From contig NZ_CP100350.1 of the NCBI RefSeq assembly GCF_024204685.1, positions 124,001 to 188,000 on the forward strand: a DNA stretch of 64,000 nucleotides, given 5' to 3'. Shown here in pieces: positions 1-11,285 of the stretch. The DNA is from Gilvimarinus sp. DA14 (GTDB lineage Bacteria > Pseudomonadota > Gammaproteobacteria > Pseudomonadales > Cellvibrionaceae). Made by a program: the position numbers and the translations under genes. The notes below the pieces were generated by a model. That model was not told where the DNA came from, searched no databases, and saw only the letters and a list, made by a program, of their open reading frames with translations. How positions within the stretch are numbered: position 1 is the first letter of the stretch; every line of letters starts with the position of its first letter.

Positions 1-1
1 T

Positions 2-229
2 AAGGAGCATTTGGCGGGTACAGGCTGGCAAACAGTGACTATTGATCTGAGCTGTTTTCCCGATGCCGGAGCTAATTTTGGCCTGAGCCAGCCGCAGGAA
101 GAGTACATCACCCAGGTGTTGCGTCCTTTCAGCTTTGTTACCAGTGGCGAGATGGATCTGACGTTTGCTAATGTGCGAGTAGAAAAACACAAGGCTACTA
201 GCGCGATGGTAACCTGTCAGGGCGAGTAA
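2..229 (+). CDS. C-terminal end of a GH3-type glycosidase (Exop_C-like domain), partial
   Basis: The reading frame is open from the window edge, so the gene starts upstream; only about 75 residues are visible. They resemble the C-terminal galactose-binding-like (Exop_C) domain of large GH3 beta-glucosidases/exoglucanases: a W-x-T-V-x-I-x-L-x-C-F strand, then P-F-x-F-x-T-S-G-E-M-D-L and a closing N-V-R-V strand. In that family the domain packs against the catalytic barrel of periplasmic or outer-membrane glucan hydrolases. The gene ends at a bidirectional hairpin terminator shared with the convergent lyase gene. No catalytic residue lies in the window, so the assignment rests on this terminal domain alone; another secreted protein with the same domain is possible. 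Confidence 0.55.
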   Translation, partial: KEHLAGTGWQTVTIDLSCFPDAGANFGLSQPQEEYITQVLRPFSFVTSGEMDLTFANVRVEKHKATSAMVTCQGE

Positions 230-249
230 CATTACCTTGCAGTGAAATT

Positions 250-277
250 AAAAAACCGCCTTCGGGCGGTTTTTTAT
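250..277. terminator. Bidirectional intrinsic terminator
   Basis: A GC hairpin (ACCGCC, TTCG loop, GGCGGT) has an A-run on one side and a T-run on the other. It lies between two convergent genes and can end transcription from both. Confidence 0.9.
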
Positions 278-279
278 GC

Positions 280-1137
280 TCAGGGCGAAGTTAAAACGCG
301 AAGATTATTCAGTAACAAAAAAGAATCGCGCTGCGGCGCCCAGTCGGGCGTATTGCCACCGTGGAAGGTGGAGAGATAAACGCCGCCCACCCGGCCTGCC
401 GGTGTATCTTGTAGGCGGTAGCTGATGTTATTGAGGCTGAGAACTTCCTCATTGTCGAACCAGACCTGCAGCTCGCCGTTTTCTTCACCCACATTGTTAA
501 CTTTTACCCGTTGCTGTAGGCAGTGCCAGCGCCCCGGCACAAATGATTTTCCCAGTTCGATATCCTGTCCCCACTGTTGACCGCCATATTGCCCGTTAGG
601 TGACGGTGGTAGGTAGGCATAGACCACTGCACGGCCGTTTGTGCGCCACATAAACCGCAGCGTCCAACCGTTGCTGCCATCTGGCTGATTGCCACCCGAG
701 CGAGCCCAGGAGTCGCTCGCGCCCATAAGGCCGGGTAACTTACCGCCTTTGCCAAAATCAAAACCCGCTTTGAATTTAAGGCAATATTTAAGGGTTAAGC
801 TTTCGTAGGAGCTCGCCAACGAGTCGGTGCCGGCAAACACTATAGGAAGTTGTACACCGCCTTGTTGCGGGCCGACTGCTCCCTCTGGGTAACGTATCAG
901 TAGCGAGTAGCTGTCTCCAGGTGCTTCGGGAGTTTTAATGACTTCGGTGGTATCAACACGAGATTGCCAAGGCGTGTTCCATTGCTGCGGCCAATCCGGT
1001 TCGTCAAAACGGTAGTTCATTAGTACTGACGATTCTGTGGCAGCACCCTGGTTGGCGCTAAGCGCTAGGCTGAGCAACAGCAGAGTCAGTGGTTTAGGTG
1101 TTATTTTTTTGTCCCGGTTTTGGCTAACCATAAGCAT
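280..1137 (-). CDS. PL14-like polysaccharide lyase (alginate lyase type), secreted
   Basis: Protein of about 285 aa. The N-terminus is basic followed by a hydrophobic stretch (LTLLLLSLALSA), so it is probably exported. The core motif FGKGGKLPGLMG and the later W-x-x-R-F-M-W and GGVYLSTFHGG strands are typical of polysaccharide lyase family 14 beta-jelly rolls, which cleave alginate or glucuronan by beta-elimination. The frame is open to 1155, but ATG at 1137 overlaps the upstream stop as TGATG, so translational coupling to the lytic transglycosylase favours that start; ATG at 1131 is also possible. It faces the GH3-like gene across a terminator. The family call is fairly sure; the substrate is inferred. 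Confidence 0.7.
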   Translation of the reverse strand: MLMVSQNRDKKITPKPLTLLLLSLALSANQGAATESSVLMNYRFDEPDWPQQWNTPWQSRVDTTEVIKTPEAPGDSYSLLIRYPEGAVGPQQGGVQLPIVFAGTDSLASSYESLTLKYCLKFKAGFDFGKGGKLPGLMGASDSWARSGGNQPDGSNGWTLRFMWRTNGRAVVYAYLPPSPNGQYGGQQWGQDIELGKSFVPGRWHCLQQRVKVNNVGEENGELQVWFDNEEVLSLNNISYRLQDTPAGRVGGVYLSTFHGGNTPDWAPQRDSFLLLNNLRVLTSP

Positions 1138-1757
1138 CAGCGCCAGTTGTCCCAAGCGTCCATTACTTTTGCCGAGTAGCGATAGCTGCCGTAGCTACCA
1201 TTGTAGCGCGCTAAGGCTTCGGCCAAATGGCCGTCGGCCACCTCAAGGTAGTGTTTGAGAATAATACAGCCGTAGCGCAGATTGGTGTTTAGGTCGATTA
1301 AGTTATCATCGGGGCGGCCGATTTCATTTTTCCAAAAGGGCATAACTTGCATAATCCCCTGGGCGCCCACGGGGGAAATGGCAAAGCGATCAAAATGGCT
1401 TTCGATTTCAATCACTGCCAGCACCAGTTCGGGTTTTACCCCGGCCGCTGTGGCCTCGCGATGTACCGCGCGCAATAGGCTAAGCCGTTGGTCTGGATTT
1501 TTAACGTACTTTTCCAGGCGCCCGTCCATCAGCATCAGCCAGGCCTGGGCGTCAAAACGGTCGGTAAAACTGTCGGCCTGCTCGATATGGTTCTTCAGCA
1601 GTTTGCGCAGCTCTGAGTCTATGGCTTCGACTGGCGCGACGATCTGATTGGCCTGACTCCAGGCAGGAAGGGGTAGGGCGCTGCCAAGCAGCGCCCAGAT
1701 AAGGAACAATGCCGGTTTAAAGGCCGAGCTTTTCACGCAGTAGCGCTTGCAGCTCAT
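1137..1757 (-). CDS. Lytic transglycosylase, SLT domain, exported
   Basis: A peptidoglycan-cleaving enzyme of the soluble lytic transglycosylase fold. The catalytic Glu is in the E-S-H-F motif of [19 protein letters not shown] and the ALARYNGS segment complete the active-site groove. A hydrophobic stretch ([21 protein letters not shown]) looks like a cleavable signal peptide. The open frame runs to 1928, but most of that lies inside proS in another frame. ATG at 1757 or GTG at 1736 puts the signal peptide at the N-terminus, giving about 199-206 aa. The 3' end of proS overlaps its start and its stop overlaps the lyase start, so the three are probably one transcript. A small SLT protein behind proS is also familiar from Pseudomonas. 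Confidence 0.8.
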   Translation of the reverse strand: MSCKRYCVKSSAFKPALFLIWALLGSALPLPAWSQANQIVAPVEAIDSELRKLLKNHIEQADSFTDRFDAQAWLMLMDGRLEKYVKNPDQRLSLLRAVHREATAAGVKPELVLAVIEIESHFDRFAISPVGAQGIMQVMPFWKNEIGRPDDNLIDLNTNLRYGCIILKHYLEVADGHLAEALARYNGSYGSYRYSAKVMDAWDNWR

Positions 1758-3447
1758 CCACGCTGACATCTTGTTTCTCGCTGTCGCGACGACCTTTGTA
1801 TTCCACCGTGCCAGCCTCCAGGCCGCGCTCGCCGATGACGATTCGGTGGGGAATACCCATGAGGTCTGTATTCGCCAATAGCACGCCCAAGCGGGCGTTT
1901 TTCTCGTCCATAAACAGTACATCCACACCGGCTTCGCTTAATTGCTGATACAGGCTTTCACACAGTTCAGCCACGCGCTCAGATTTATGCATGTTAATGG
2001 GCACAATGGCTACCTGGAAAGGCGCAATGCTGTCGGGCCAGATAATACCGTTTTCGTCGTAGTTTTGCTCAATAGCAGAGGCGACTACGCGGGTCACGCC
2101 GATACCGTAGCAACCCATGATCATAGTCTGCTCTTTGCCGTTTTCGTCCAGCACCTTGGCGACCATGGCTTCGGAGTATTTATTGCCCAGCTGGAAAATA
2201 TGACCCACTTCAATGCCGCGTTTGATTTCGAGGTTGCCCTTACCGCAGGGGCTGGGGTCGCCGGCGACGATATTGCGAATATCCGCCGCTTCGGCAAGGG
2301 GCAGATCACGCACCCAGTTGACGCCTGTGAGGTGGTAGCCATCTTTGTTGGCGCCACAGGCAAAATCCGCCAGTGCGAGCGCGCTGTGATCGGCAATGGT
2401 GCGAATGGAAAGGTTAACCGGACCAATGGAGCCAGGGCCCACGCCAAGCTCGGCGCGAATCCGCTCTTCGGGCGCAAAGGTCAGCGGCGAAGCGACGCCA
2501 GCGAGCTTTTCCGCCTTAATATCGTTGAGCTCATGGTCACCACGCACCACCAGTGCAACCAGCGGTGCCTGCGCTTTTTCTTCGTCTGTCTCACCCAGAA
2601 CGACTAGGGTTTTTAGCGTCTGGGCAGCGTTCAAGCTTAAAAACTTGGCGACCTCTTCAATGCTGTGTTTACCGGGCGTGGCCACCTCTTGCATTTCGGC
2701 GCCGGGTGCCGGGCGTTCAGTGGCGGGGGGCAAGGCTTCGGCTTTTTCGATGTTGGCGGCGTAGTCAGAGCCATCGCTAAAGGCGATAGCGTCTTCGCCG
2801 CTTTCGGCCAGAACGTGAAACTCGTGTGAAAAGGCGCCGCCAATAGAACCGGTATCCGCCAGCACCGGACGGTAGGCGAGGCCGATACGATCGAAGATGT
2901 TGCAATAAGTTTGATGCATCACCTCGTAGGTTTGCTGCAAACACTCGTGAGAGCTGTGGAAAGAGTAGGCGTCTTTCATAATAAATTCGCGTGAGCGCAT
3001 AACGCCAAAACGGGGGCGAATCTCATCGCGGAATTTGGTTTGAATTTGATAAAAGTTAGCGGGCAGTTGTTTGTAACTGGACAGTTCATTGCGCGCCAGG
3101 TCGGTAATCACCTCTTCATGGGTGGGGCCCAGGCAAAAGTCGCGCTCGTGGCGATCGTGAATGCGCAGCAGCTCGGGGCCATACTGCTCCCAGCGGCCGG
3201 AGTCTTGCCATAGTTCGGCCGGCTGCACCACGGGCATCAGAACTTCCTGCGCGCCGGATTTGTCCATTTCCTCGCGCACAATGCGCTCGACCTTGCGCAA
3301 AACGCGCAGGCCCAGCGGGAGCCAGGTGTACAGGCCCGAGGCCAATTTGCGGATCATGCCCGCACGTAGCATCAGCTGGTGGCTGATTACTTCGGCATCG
3401 GCGGGCGTTTCTTTTAGGGTGGCAATTAAAAAACGGCTGGAGCGCAT
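1717..3447 (-). CDS. proS: Prolyl-tRNA synthetase
   Basis: Class II aminoacyl-tRNA synthetase charging tRNA-Pro, 576 aa from the chosen ATG (E. coli about 572). The N-terminus [20 protein letters not shown] matches the E. coli start closely; the open frame carries nine extra upstream codons that I reject. Class II motif 2 is in the [10 protein letters not shown] segment. A central insertion at about residues 225-405 is the YbaK-like editing domain that hydrolyses Ala-tRNA-Pro, marking the long bacterial form. The anticodon-binding domain occupies the last 100 residues. Cytoplasmic. Its 3' end overlaps the lytic transglycosylase. Confidence 0.97.
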   Translation of the reverse strand: MRSSRFLIATLKETPADAEVISHQLMLRAGMIRKLASGLYTWLPLGLRVLRKVERIVREEMDKSGAQEVLMPVVQPAELWQDSGRWEQYGPELLRIHDRHERDFCLGPTHEEVITDLARNELSSYKQLPANFYQIQTKFRDEIRPRFGVMRSREFIMKDAYSFHSSHECLQQTYEVMHQTYCNIFDRIGLAYRPVLADTGSIGGAFSHEFHVLAESGEDAIAFSDGSDYAANIEKAEALPPATERPAPGAEMQEVATPGKHSIEEVAKFLSLNAAQTLKTLVVLGETDEEKAQAPLVALVVRGDHELNDIKAEKLAGVASPLTFAPEERIRAELGVGPGSIGPVNLSIRTIADHSALALADFACGANKDGYHLTGVNWVRDLPLAEAADIRNIVAGDPSPCGKGNLEIKRGIEVGHIFQLGNKYSEAMVAKVLDENGKEQTMIMGCYGIGVTRVVASAIEQNYDENGIIWPDSIAPFQVAIVPINMHKSERVAELCESLYQQLSEAGVDVLFMDEKNARLGVLLANTDLMGIPHRIVIGERGLEAGTVEYKGRRDSEKQDVSVDELQALLREKLGL

Positions 3448-3592
3448 AGTCGGATTCTTGCTTACTATAATCAATAGGTGGTGTATTCTGGAGTCTAATA
3501 CTACCCGGAGCGGGCGTTAGACCGGCCACCGGTATTCTACGCAGCTTCAACGCCCGGGTACAGATCTCAACGACCGTTTACGGGAGCCTGTT

Positions 3593-4069
3593 ATGTTTTC
3601 ACTGGATCAGAAACTGCGCGATGACACCTTTGTGGTAGGGCGCTTTAGCCTGTCGCTGCTATTGCTGTCGCGAGATGCCAACTACCCCTGGTGCATACTG
3701 GTGCCGGAGCGGGAGAATACCTACGAGCTCTACCATTTATCTGACGAGGATCAGCAACAGCTGATTCGCGAGTCGAGCCGCCTCGCCGAGGTCATGGACA
3801 GTGTGTTTGACGCCGATAAGATGAATATTGCCACACTGGGCAACCAGGTAGCGCAATTGCATTTGCATCATATTGCCCGCTATAAAGATGACCCCGCCTG
3901 GCCGGGACCTGTGTGGGGCAAATTAACACCCAAAGAGTATGAACCTGAGATTTTGCGCTCGCGCATCGAAAAACTGGCCAATGCGTTAGCGGGGGAGGGG
4001 TTTTCGGTGCTCAGCGAAGGGGCAGATATACGCTCGGTCACGGCGCCCGCACCTAAAATCGATTGTTAA
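3593..4069 (+). CDS. HIT-family protein with modified triad
   Basis: 158-aa protein of the histidine-triad superfamily (nucleotide hydrolases/transferases). The triad segment reads QLHLHHIAR (residues 88-96), followed by A-W-P-G-P-V-W-G, a combination seen in a proteobacterial HIT subfamily. Aligned to the canonical H-x-H-x-H motif, the first His is Gln, while the putative nucleophile (H90) and third His (H92) remain. Substrate unknown. The start ATG has GGGAGCC upstream. Divergent from proS and convergent with the HU-like gene across a shared terminator. Confidence 0.8.
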   Translation: MFSLDQKLRDDTFVVGRFSLSLLLLSRDANYPWCILVPERENTYELYHLSDEDQQQLIRESSRLAEVMDSVFDADKMNIATLGNQVAQLHLHHIARYKDDPAWPGPVWGKLTPKEYEPEILRSRIEKLANALAGEGFSVLSEGADIRSVTAPAPKIDC

Positions 4070-4084
4070 AGTCAGAGCCGATAG

Positions 4085-4112
4085 AAAAAACCCCGCATTT
4101 GCGGGGTTTTTA
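4085..4112. terminator. Bidirectional intrinsic terminator
   Basis: Hairpin ACCCCGC-ATTT-GCGGGGT with A and T runs on both sides, between the convergent HIT and HU-like genes. Confidence 0.9.
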
Positions 4113-4124
4113 TTGGGGCGTGTG

Positions 4125-4532
4125 TTACAGCGCCATTTCTTTCAGTTTCTTCAGCGGCCGAAGTTTTACAGTAGTGGTCGCTGGTTTGGCTTTAAAGACG
4201 GTTTCTTCACCGGTGAAGGGGTTGATACCTTTGCGAGCCTTGGTGGCTGGCTTTTTCACGGTTTGGATTTTCAGCAGGCCGGGCAGTACAAACTCGCCGC
4301 AGGCGCGTTTTTTAATGTGGCCTTCGATCACATCAGACAGCTCGTCCAGCACCGCTTGAACCTGCTTCTTACTCAGCTCGGTATTTTCAGCAATCTGGTT
4401 CAAGATTTGCGTTTTGTTGTAGCGCTCGCGCACTGCAGTAATTTTTTTAGCCGGTGCGGCTTTAGGAGCCGCTTTCTTGGCGGCAGCTTTTTTGGCAGGC
4501 GCTTTCTTTGCGGTAGCTTTTCTGGCAGCCAT
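4125..4532 (-). CDS. HU-family DNA-binding protein with Lys/Ala-rich N-terminal tail
   Basis: 135 aa. Residues 1-30 are almost only K, A and P (repeats of AKKA and APAKKA), like histone H1 tails. Residues from about 33 to 128 form an HU/IHF fold: helices around T-Q-I-L-N-Q-I-A-E-N-T and V-Q-A-V-L-D-E-L, then the beta arm region with G-I-N-P-F-T-G-E, close to the usual R-x-x-R-N-P-x-T-G-E arm. HU proteins bend and compact DNA in the nucleoid; the tail would add non-specific electrostatic binding. Strong Shine-Dalgarno AAAAGGAAAG precedes the ATG. Single gene with its own terminator. Such tailed HU paralogues are known in several proteobacteria. Confidence 0.88.
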   Translation of the reverse strand: MAARKATAKKAPAKKAAAKKAAPKAAPAKKITAVRERYNKTQILNQIAENTELSKKQVQAVLDELSDVIEGHIKKRACGEFVLPGLLKIQTVKKPATKARKGINPFTGEETVFKAKPATTTVKLRPLKKLKEMAL

Positions 4533-4765
4533 AATTCTTTCCTTTTAATGGTGTGAATGGTGTAAACAGGCTTTAGTACCTATTCGCTTGGTATCAAGCC
4601 GGCTAACTTGCTTGCAAGGTGGCGCCGGTGGCGAATAAGCCTATATATAAAGGATATAAAAGTACTCAGCAAGAAAAAAGTGGTTTAAACAGGGAAAATA
4701 GCTCAATTTTTACATTCAATCGCTGTGGCTGCGCGCTATTAGTGCGAGGTGTGCAAGTTTGGGAT

Positions 4766-5269
4766 CTAAATATTCAAGATACGCAAGTTCGGGTCCGGTT
4801 CTCCATGTTCCCAAGCCCGGTCGAAGTCTTCCATGAGGTTTTTAATTTCGGCAAACGCGCGATAATTGGCAAAGCCCGAGTGCTGAAGGTCGTCGTTTTT
4901 GTACAGCAGGTACTGAGTGTCGACAATTAAAAATCCCATTTGCACATTGGTAGGCTCGATGGTCAGTTTACGTAGCTGTACTTTGCTTGGCAGGCGCTGA
5001 TGCAGTTTGGCCAGCAAGTGACCCCGGTCGACCAGATCGCTGGTATCGCGAACCAGAATACGCACTTGCGCATCGCGCGATTGGCGACAAAAGCGAGACA
5101 CAAGGCGCGAAGTGTCCTCGCGGTGATAGATATAGGGGTCAAGCTGGTGGCTCAGAATTGACAGCTTGCGGCGTCCGAGGCCGATAATCTTGTGAGTGTG
5201 ATCGATAAACTCCTGCAGTGATTCTAACCTTTGCAGGTGTTGTTGGTTAAGATCGTCTGATGAGTGCAT
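4766..5269 (-). CDS. DUF7931-like conserved protein
   Basis: 167-aa soluble protein with no signal peptide or membrane segment. It contains a strand pattern around residues 60-135 (Q-V-R-I-L-V-R-D-T-S, then F-L-I-V-D-T-Q-Y-L-L-Y-K), which recalls the DUF7931 family often found fused to or beside GNAT acetyltransferases in Pseudomonas-like genomes. Here it is a separate gene 20 nt after a GNAT gene, so the two probably act together. No catalytic residues can be named and no reaction is known to me; the family name is from memory. Confidence 0.6.
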   Translation of the reverse strand: MHSSDDLNQQHLQRLESLQEFIDHTHKIIGLGRRKLSILSHQLDPYIYHREDTSRLVSRFCRQSRDAQVRILVRDTSDLVDRGHLLAKLHQRLPSKVQLRKLTIEPTNVQMGFLIVDTQYLLYKNDDLQHSGFANYRAFAEIKNLMEDFDRAWEHGEPDPNLRILNI

Positions 5270-5289
5270 GCAAGCTCCTGTGGCCAGGG

Positions 5290-5727
5290 TTAGCGATACT
5301 GGTACAGCATGGCCTGATGGGGGATGCCCGCGTCCATAAAGACCTCGCTACAGACACTAAAGCCGAATTGTTGATAAAACTCTATGGCGTTAATTTGTGC
5401 GTATAAAAACAACGGTAGGGACGGCTCCGCCCAGCGTAAAATATAGTCTATCAGTGCTGTACCCAAGCGGCGGTTGCGGCACTGCTTAGCTACAGCCACT
5501 CGCCCCAGGTGGAGTGCCTCGCGCTGCTGCCAGGTATCGCGCACAACCCGGGCACAGCCTACCAGCTGATTGTCAATAAACACCCCAAAATGCCAGGCGC
5601 TAGGGTCTAGGCCATCCCATTCATCCGCAAGCGGCACCTGCTGCTCGCGAATAAATACCTCGCAACGCAATTTCGCCAAACTCGGGTGATGGCGGCACCA
5701 GCGTAACTCGCGGCACTCAGGCTTCAT
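5290..5727 (-). CDS. GNAT family N-acetyltransferase (ElaA-like)
   Basis: About 145 aa from ATG 5727 (151 aa from ATG 5745). Shows the GNAT pattern: L-R-x-x-V-F-I-x-E-Q-Q-V near the N-terminus, as in ElaA/YjcF-like enzymes, and the acetyl-CoA binding loop V-A-x-x-x-R-N-R-R-L-G-T-A-L (about residues 81-94), then the F-Y-Q-Q-F-G-F strand. It would transfer acetyl from acetyl-CoA to an unknown amine. Overlaps the 3' end of roxA by 11 nt and is followed 20 nt later by the DUF7931-like gene, so the three form an operon. Confidence 0.85.
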   Translation of the reverse strand: MKPECRELRWCRHHPSLAKLRCEVFIREQQVPLADEWDGLDPSAWHFGVFIDNQLVGCARVVRDTWQQREALHLGRVAVAKQCRNRRLGTALIDYILRWAEPSLPLFLYAQINAIEFYQQFGFSVCSEVFMDAGIPHQAMLYQYR

Positions 5728-6871
5728 AGGCTTCGAGCCAGCCATGGTTTAGTAATTCAATTAGTAAGCCACGCTTTTGCTGATCGCCCGCCGCATCCAA
5801 TGCTTGTAGCTCAAAGTCAGTCTGGTTACACAGTATTTCGGCAAGTGTGAGCGGGCAGCTGAATTCTTCTCCGTTAACAAACAGATAGCAATTTTCGTCA
5901 TCTTTGAGGTAGCTGAATCTGGCCTCTGGTGCCTGCTTGAGATGTATGTTTTGTTGCAAAAATGCGGAAAAATCCTGCTCGCTTATTTGCGTAGCTGGGC
6001 ATTCTTGCTCGGGGTACTTTGCTTCACTCATATAGCGGCCAAACCAGCGCGCAAGGCGTTGGTCGGTCAGTTGAGCGTGGAGAATACTGCGCAGCTGCTG
6101 CACCGTTGTGGCGGAAATTTCCCCTGGGTGGTTGAAGTTATCGTGCAGGTTGTCGCGATAGCGCTGGTCGTTTGACAGCTCGCTTGCTACCTCTTGACTG
6201 AATTCACAGAGAATGTCGGCAATGCTGGGAGCTCGAAAACCGATTGAGTAAGTGATGCACTCGTTATCCAGGGCGGTGCCCCAGTGTGCTACCCCAGGTG
6301 GGATATATACGATATCTCCAGGCTTGGCGATAAACGTGTGCACAGGTTTAAATTCTTTCAGTATCTTGAGCGGGGTTCCCTCTAAGGTTTCGCTAGCGTT
6401 GTCGCAGTGCTGTCCAATTTGCCACTCGCGGGTTCCGGCGCCCTGCAGTAAAAATACATCATAGTAGTCAAAATGAGGCCCGACACTTCCGCCTGTGGGA
6501 GCATAGCTGACCATTACGTCATCCAAGCGCCAGCTGGGAAGAAAGCGAAATTGCTGCAGTAGGCGTTGTACCTCTGGAACCAGCTGGTCAACAGCCTGCA
6601 CCAGCAGTGTCCATTCAGATTCCGGCAAATTGAGAAAGCGCTCTTCATCGAAAGGGCCGTTTTCCAGCTGCCAGGGGGCGTCGGCCGAATGCGTGATTAA
6701 ACGCGACTCTACGTCTTCTTCGAGGGCGAGGCCCGCAAGTTCCTCTGGGGTAAGTGGTGAAGCAAAATCTGTAATAGCGTCGGGTAAAAAAACGGCCTGG
6801 CGCTGCCAATAGTCGCGTAAAAAGTCTTTGACGCTAACAGGGCCCAGCTGAGTGAGAGGAGAGCTATTCAT
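5717..6871 (-). CDS. roxA: Ribosomal oxygenase, L16 arginine 3-hydroxylase (RoxA/YcfD type)
   Basis: Fe(II)/2-oxoglutarate-dependent JmjC protein of 384 aa from ATG 6871; E. coli YcfD (about 373 aa) hydroxylates an arginine of ribosomal protein L16. Iron ligands are visible as H133-x-D135 (GPHFDYYDVFLLQ) and H196 (IPPGVAHWG), with the 2-oxoglutarate-binding region between. The open frame extends 23 codons further into the purB end, but the later ATG gives the family's N-terminus. The C-terminal part carries the dimerisation and winged-helix regions. It lies 34 nt after purB on the same strand. Confidence 0.88.
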   Translation of the reverse strand: MNSSPLTQLGPVSVKDFLRDYWQRQAVFLPDAITDFASPLTPEELAGLALEEDVESRLITHSADAPWQLENGPFDEERFLNLPESEWTLLVQAVDQLVPEVQRLLQQFRFLPSWRLDDVMVSYAPTGGSVGPHFDYYDVFLLQGAGTREWQIGQHCDNASETLEGTPLKILKEFKPVHTFIAKPGDIVYIPPGVAHWGTALDNECITYSIGFRAPSIADILCEFSQEVASELSNDQRYRDNLHDNFNHPGEISATTVQQLRSILHAQLTDQRLARWFGRYMSEAKYPEQECPATQISEQDFSAFLQQNIHLKQAPEARFSYLKDDENCYLFVNGEEFSCPLTLAEILCNQTDFELQALDAAGDQQKRGLLIELLNHGWLEAYEA

Positions 6872-6905
6872 AGGCAAAAGAAAGGGGAGCTTGGCTCCCC
6901 TCGAA

Positions 6906-8994
<2,089 letters not shown>

Positions 8995-9012
8995 ATTGAA
9001 TCGTCCTGCGTC

Positions 9013-10107
9013 TTAGCGGTTGTCGCTGAATTCGATAACGGCGCCACCCATACAGACATCTCCCTGGTAGAAAACCACGGATTGTCCCGGAGTTACGGCG
9101 CGTTGCGGTGTATCAAACCAAACCTTGAGTTTATCGCCCTCAATTTCAACCCGGCAGGCTTGATCGGGTTGGCGGTAGCGGGTTTTGGCGGTGACATTTA
9201 AAGACGTCGCTGGCGGCGCGCCATTAATCCAGTGCGCATCGGTTGCCTGCAAGTAGTTGGTGTACAGCAACGGGTTCTCGGTGCCCTGGGCGGCGAGCAG
9301 AACATTGCGCTCCAGATCTTTACCCACCACAAACCAGGGCTCGTCACTGGCATCTTTAACACCGCCAATACCTAGTCCCTGGCGCTGACCGATGGTGTGA
9401 TACATCAAGCCGCTGTGCTGGCCAATGACGCGCCCCTCCTGGTCTTCAATATTGCCGGGCTGGGCGGGCAAATATTGCTGCAGGAAATCTTTAAAGCGGC
9501 GCTCACCGATAAAGCAGATGCCAGTGCTGTCTTTTTTATTGTGGGTGATCAGATCGTGCTGCTGGGCTATGGCGCGCACCTCTGGCTTTTCCAACTCACC
9601 CACCGGGAACAGTGTTTTGCTGAATTCCGCCTCGGACACGGCGTGCAGAAAATAGCTTTGATCTTTGTTGTTATCCAGGCCGCGTAGCAGGTAGGTGTGG
9701 CCGCCGCGGTCCTGACGGCGCACATAATGACCGGTGGCGATTAAATCTGCACCCAGCATCTCGGCATACTCTAAAAACACCTTAAACTTGATTTCGCGGT
9801 TACAGAGAATATCCGGGTTAGGCGTGCGACCGGCTTGGTATTCAGCCAGAAAGTGTTCGAAGACATTATCCCAGTACTCGGCGGCAAAGTTGGCCGTGTG
9901 CAGTTTAATGCCCAATTTATCGCAAACTTTTTGCGCGTCGGCCAAATCTTCTTTGGCGGTGCAGTATTCAGTGCCGTCGTCTTCCTCCCAATTTTTCATA
10001 AACAGGCCTTCCACACGGTAGCCCTGCTGCATCAGCAAGAGTGCGGAAACGGACGAATCGACGCCGCCGGACATGCCGACGATAACGGTTTGCGGTGTTT
10101 GAGTCAT
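9013..10107 (-). CDS. mnmA: tRNA-specific 2-thiouridylase
   Basis: 364 aa. Makes 2-thiouridine at wobble U34 of Lys, Glu and Gln tRNAs, receiving sulfur from the Tus relay. The N-terminal PP-loop ATP-pyrophosphatase motif GMSGGVDSS is at residues 11-19. The two catalytic cysteines are C102 (ILCNREIKF) and C198 ([13 protein letters not shown]), matching the family positions. The C-terminal part is the tRNA-binding beta barrel. First of a pair with hflD; nudJ ends 36 nt upstream of its start. Confidence 0.97.
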   Translation of the reverse strand: MTQTPQTVIVGMSGGVDSSVSALLLMQQGYRVEGLFMKNWEEDDGTEYCTAKEDLADAQKVCDKLGIKLHTANFAAEYWDNVFEHFLAEYQAGRTPNPDILCNREIKFKVFLEYAEMLGADLIATGHYVRRQDRGGHTYLLRGLDNNKDQSYFLHAVSEAEFSKTLFPVGELEKPEVRAIAQQHDLITHNKKDSTGICFIGERRFKDFLQQYLPAQPGNIEDQEGRVIGQHSGLMYHTIGQRQGLGIGGVKDASDEPWFVVGKDLERNVLLAAQGTENPLLYTNYLQATDAHWINGAPPATSLNVTAKTRYRQPDQACRVEIEGDKLKVWFDTPQRAVTPGQSVVFYQGDVCMGGAVIEFSDNR

Positions 10108-10143
10108 AATACTGCTGTGCTGGGTGGTTACCGGGCGGGCATT

Positions 10144-10590
10144 TTACCCGTGCTGGCCCACGACCTCCAGTGGGTAGCGACGCCCGGCCAAATACTGATC
10201 GACAATATTCAGCACCATGGGGCTGCGAAGCTCCGCCTTGCGTTTGGCCAGCTCATCGCGAGAGAGCCATACCGGAGCGATAATTCCGGCATCCAGTTCG
10301 GCATTGGGCTCTTGTTGTAAGGCAGTGCCAATAAATGTGGTTCTGACGTATGTAACGCCGTTGGCGGGGGCGGTGTATAAATCGATACCAGCAACACCCG
10401 TCAGTTCAATATGCCAGCCGGTTTCTTCCAAAGTTTCCCGGATAGCGGCCTGTTGCAGCGTTTCGCCGGCTTCTAAATGCCCCGCTGGCTGGTTGATTCT
10501 CTCTTTTCCATCAATCAGTTCGCGCACCAGCAAAAAGCGGCCTTTGCGCTCGATAATGCAGGCGACGGTAACATGGGGAGTAAAGTTCAT
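10144..10590 (-). CDS. nudJ: Nudix hydrolase, NudJ type phosphatase
   Basis: 148 aa. A complete Nudix box lies at residues 37-59: [14 protein letters not shown] and L-E-E-T-G-W, giving the metal-binding Glu residues. NudJ hydrolyses nucleoside di- and triphosphates and thiamine pyrophosphate precursors in E. coli. Its ATG overlaps the rluE stop by 4 nt (ATGA), so translation is coupled. The rluE-nudJ-mnmA-hflD-purB order matches E. coli, which supports the symbol. Confidence 0.92.
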   Translation of the reverse strand: MNFTPHVTVACIIERKGRFLLVRELIDGKERINQPAGHLEAGETLQQAAIRETLEETGWHIELTGVAGIDLYTAPANGVTYVRTTFIGTALQQEPNAELDAGIIAPVWLSRDELAKRKAELRSPMVLNIVDQYLAGRRYPLEVVGQHG

Positions 10591-11183
10591 AATGGGCGGC
10601 GTTTGTGACGTGGGCGTGATTTTGCCTTCGGCGGTTGGGGTAGGTGGACTTGGGTTTCGACAAATTCACCAGGCTGAAGCTGGTTTAGCTGCCATTGTCC
10701 GATTGCGCTGCGCACCAGTCGCAATGTGGGTAAACCCACGGCGGCGGTCATGCGTCGTACCTGGCGGTTGCGTCCTTCGCTGATGGTGATGCTGAGCCAG
10801 GCGGTTGGGATGTTTTTCCGTTCGCGTACCGGGTTGTCCCGGGTCCAGAGTTGCGGCGGCTGCATACTCGAAACTTTGGCGGGGCGGGTTGGGCCGTCGT
10901 TTAACTCAACGCCTGTGCGCAATTGATCCAAAGCCTGCTTGCATGGCGTACCTTCTACCTGAACCCAATAGGTTTTAGGCAGTTTATTGCGTGGGTTGGT
11001 CACCCTCTGTGCGAGGGCGCCGTCAGCGGTCAGAAGCAGTAGGCCTTCAGAGTCTCTGTCCAGTCGCCCAGCGGCATAGATGCCCGGCTGTTTGATGTGA
11101 TCAGCCAGGGTGGGGCGGCCCTGAGAGTCGGTAAATTGACACAATACCCCGTAGGGCTTGTTGAAAAGCACAAGTTTGGCCAT
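10587..11183 (-). CDS. rluE: 23S rRNA pseudouridine synthase RluE type
   Basis: 198 aa, RsuA/RluB/E/F family; E. coli RluE makes pseudouridine 2457 of 23S rRNA. The catalytic Asp is D42 in [15 protein letters not shown], and [10 protein letters not shown] is the second conserved motif. There is no N-terminal S4 domain, as expected for RluE. The C-terminal tail is very basic ([13 protein letters not shown]). First gene of the block with nudJ; in E. coli and Pseudomonas the neighbour upstream is icd, which is absent here. Confidence 0.92.
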   Translation of the reverse strand: MAKLVLFNKPYGVLCQFTDSQGRPTLADHIKQPGIYAAGRLDRDSEGLLLLTADGALAQRVTNPRNKLPKTYWVQVEGTPCKQALDQLRTGVELNDGPTRPAKVSSMQPPQLWTRDNPVRERKNIPTAWLSITISEGRNRQVRRMTAAVGLPTLRLVRSAIGQWQLNQLQPGEFVETQVHLPQPPKAKSRPRHKRRPL

Positions 11184-11285
11184 AGATTAAGGAGAGCCCA
11201 AGCGACAATGGCCCGACAGTTTAGCCTAGTGCCCGGCATTTGTTGAGGGTCGTCGGGCTGACTTGTATCGTGGTTTGCTACTGCA

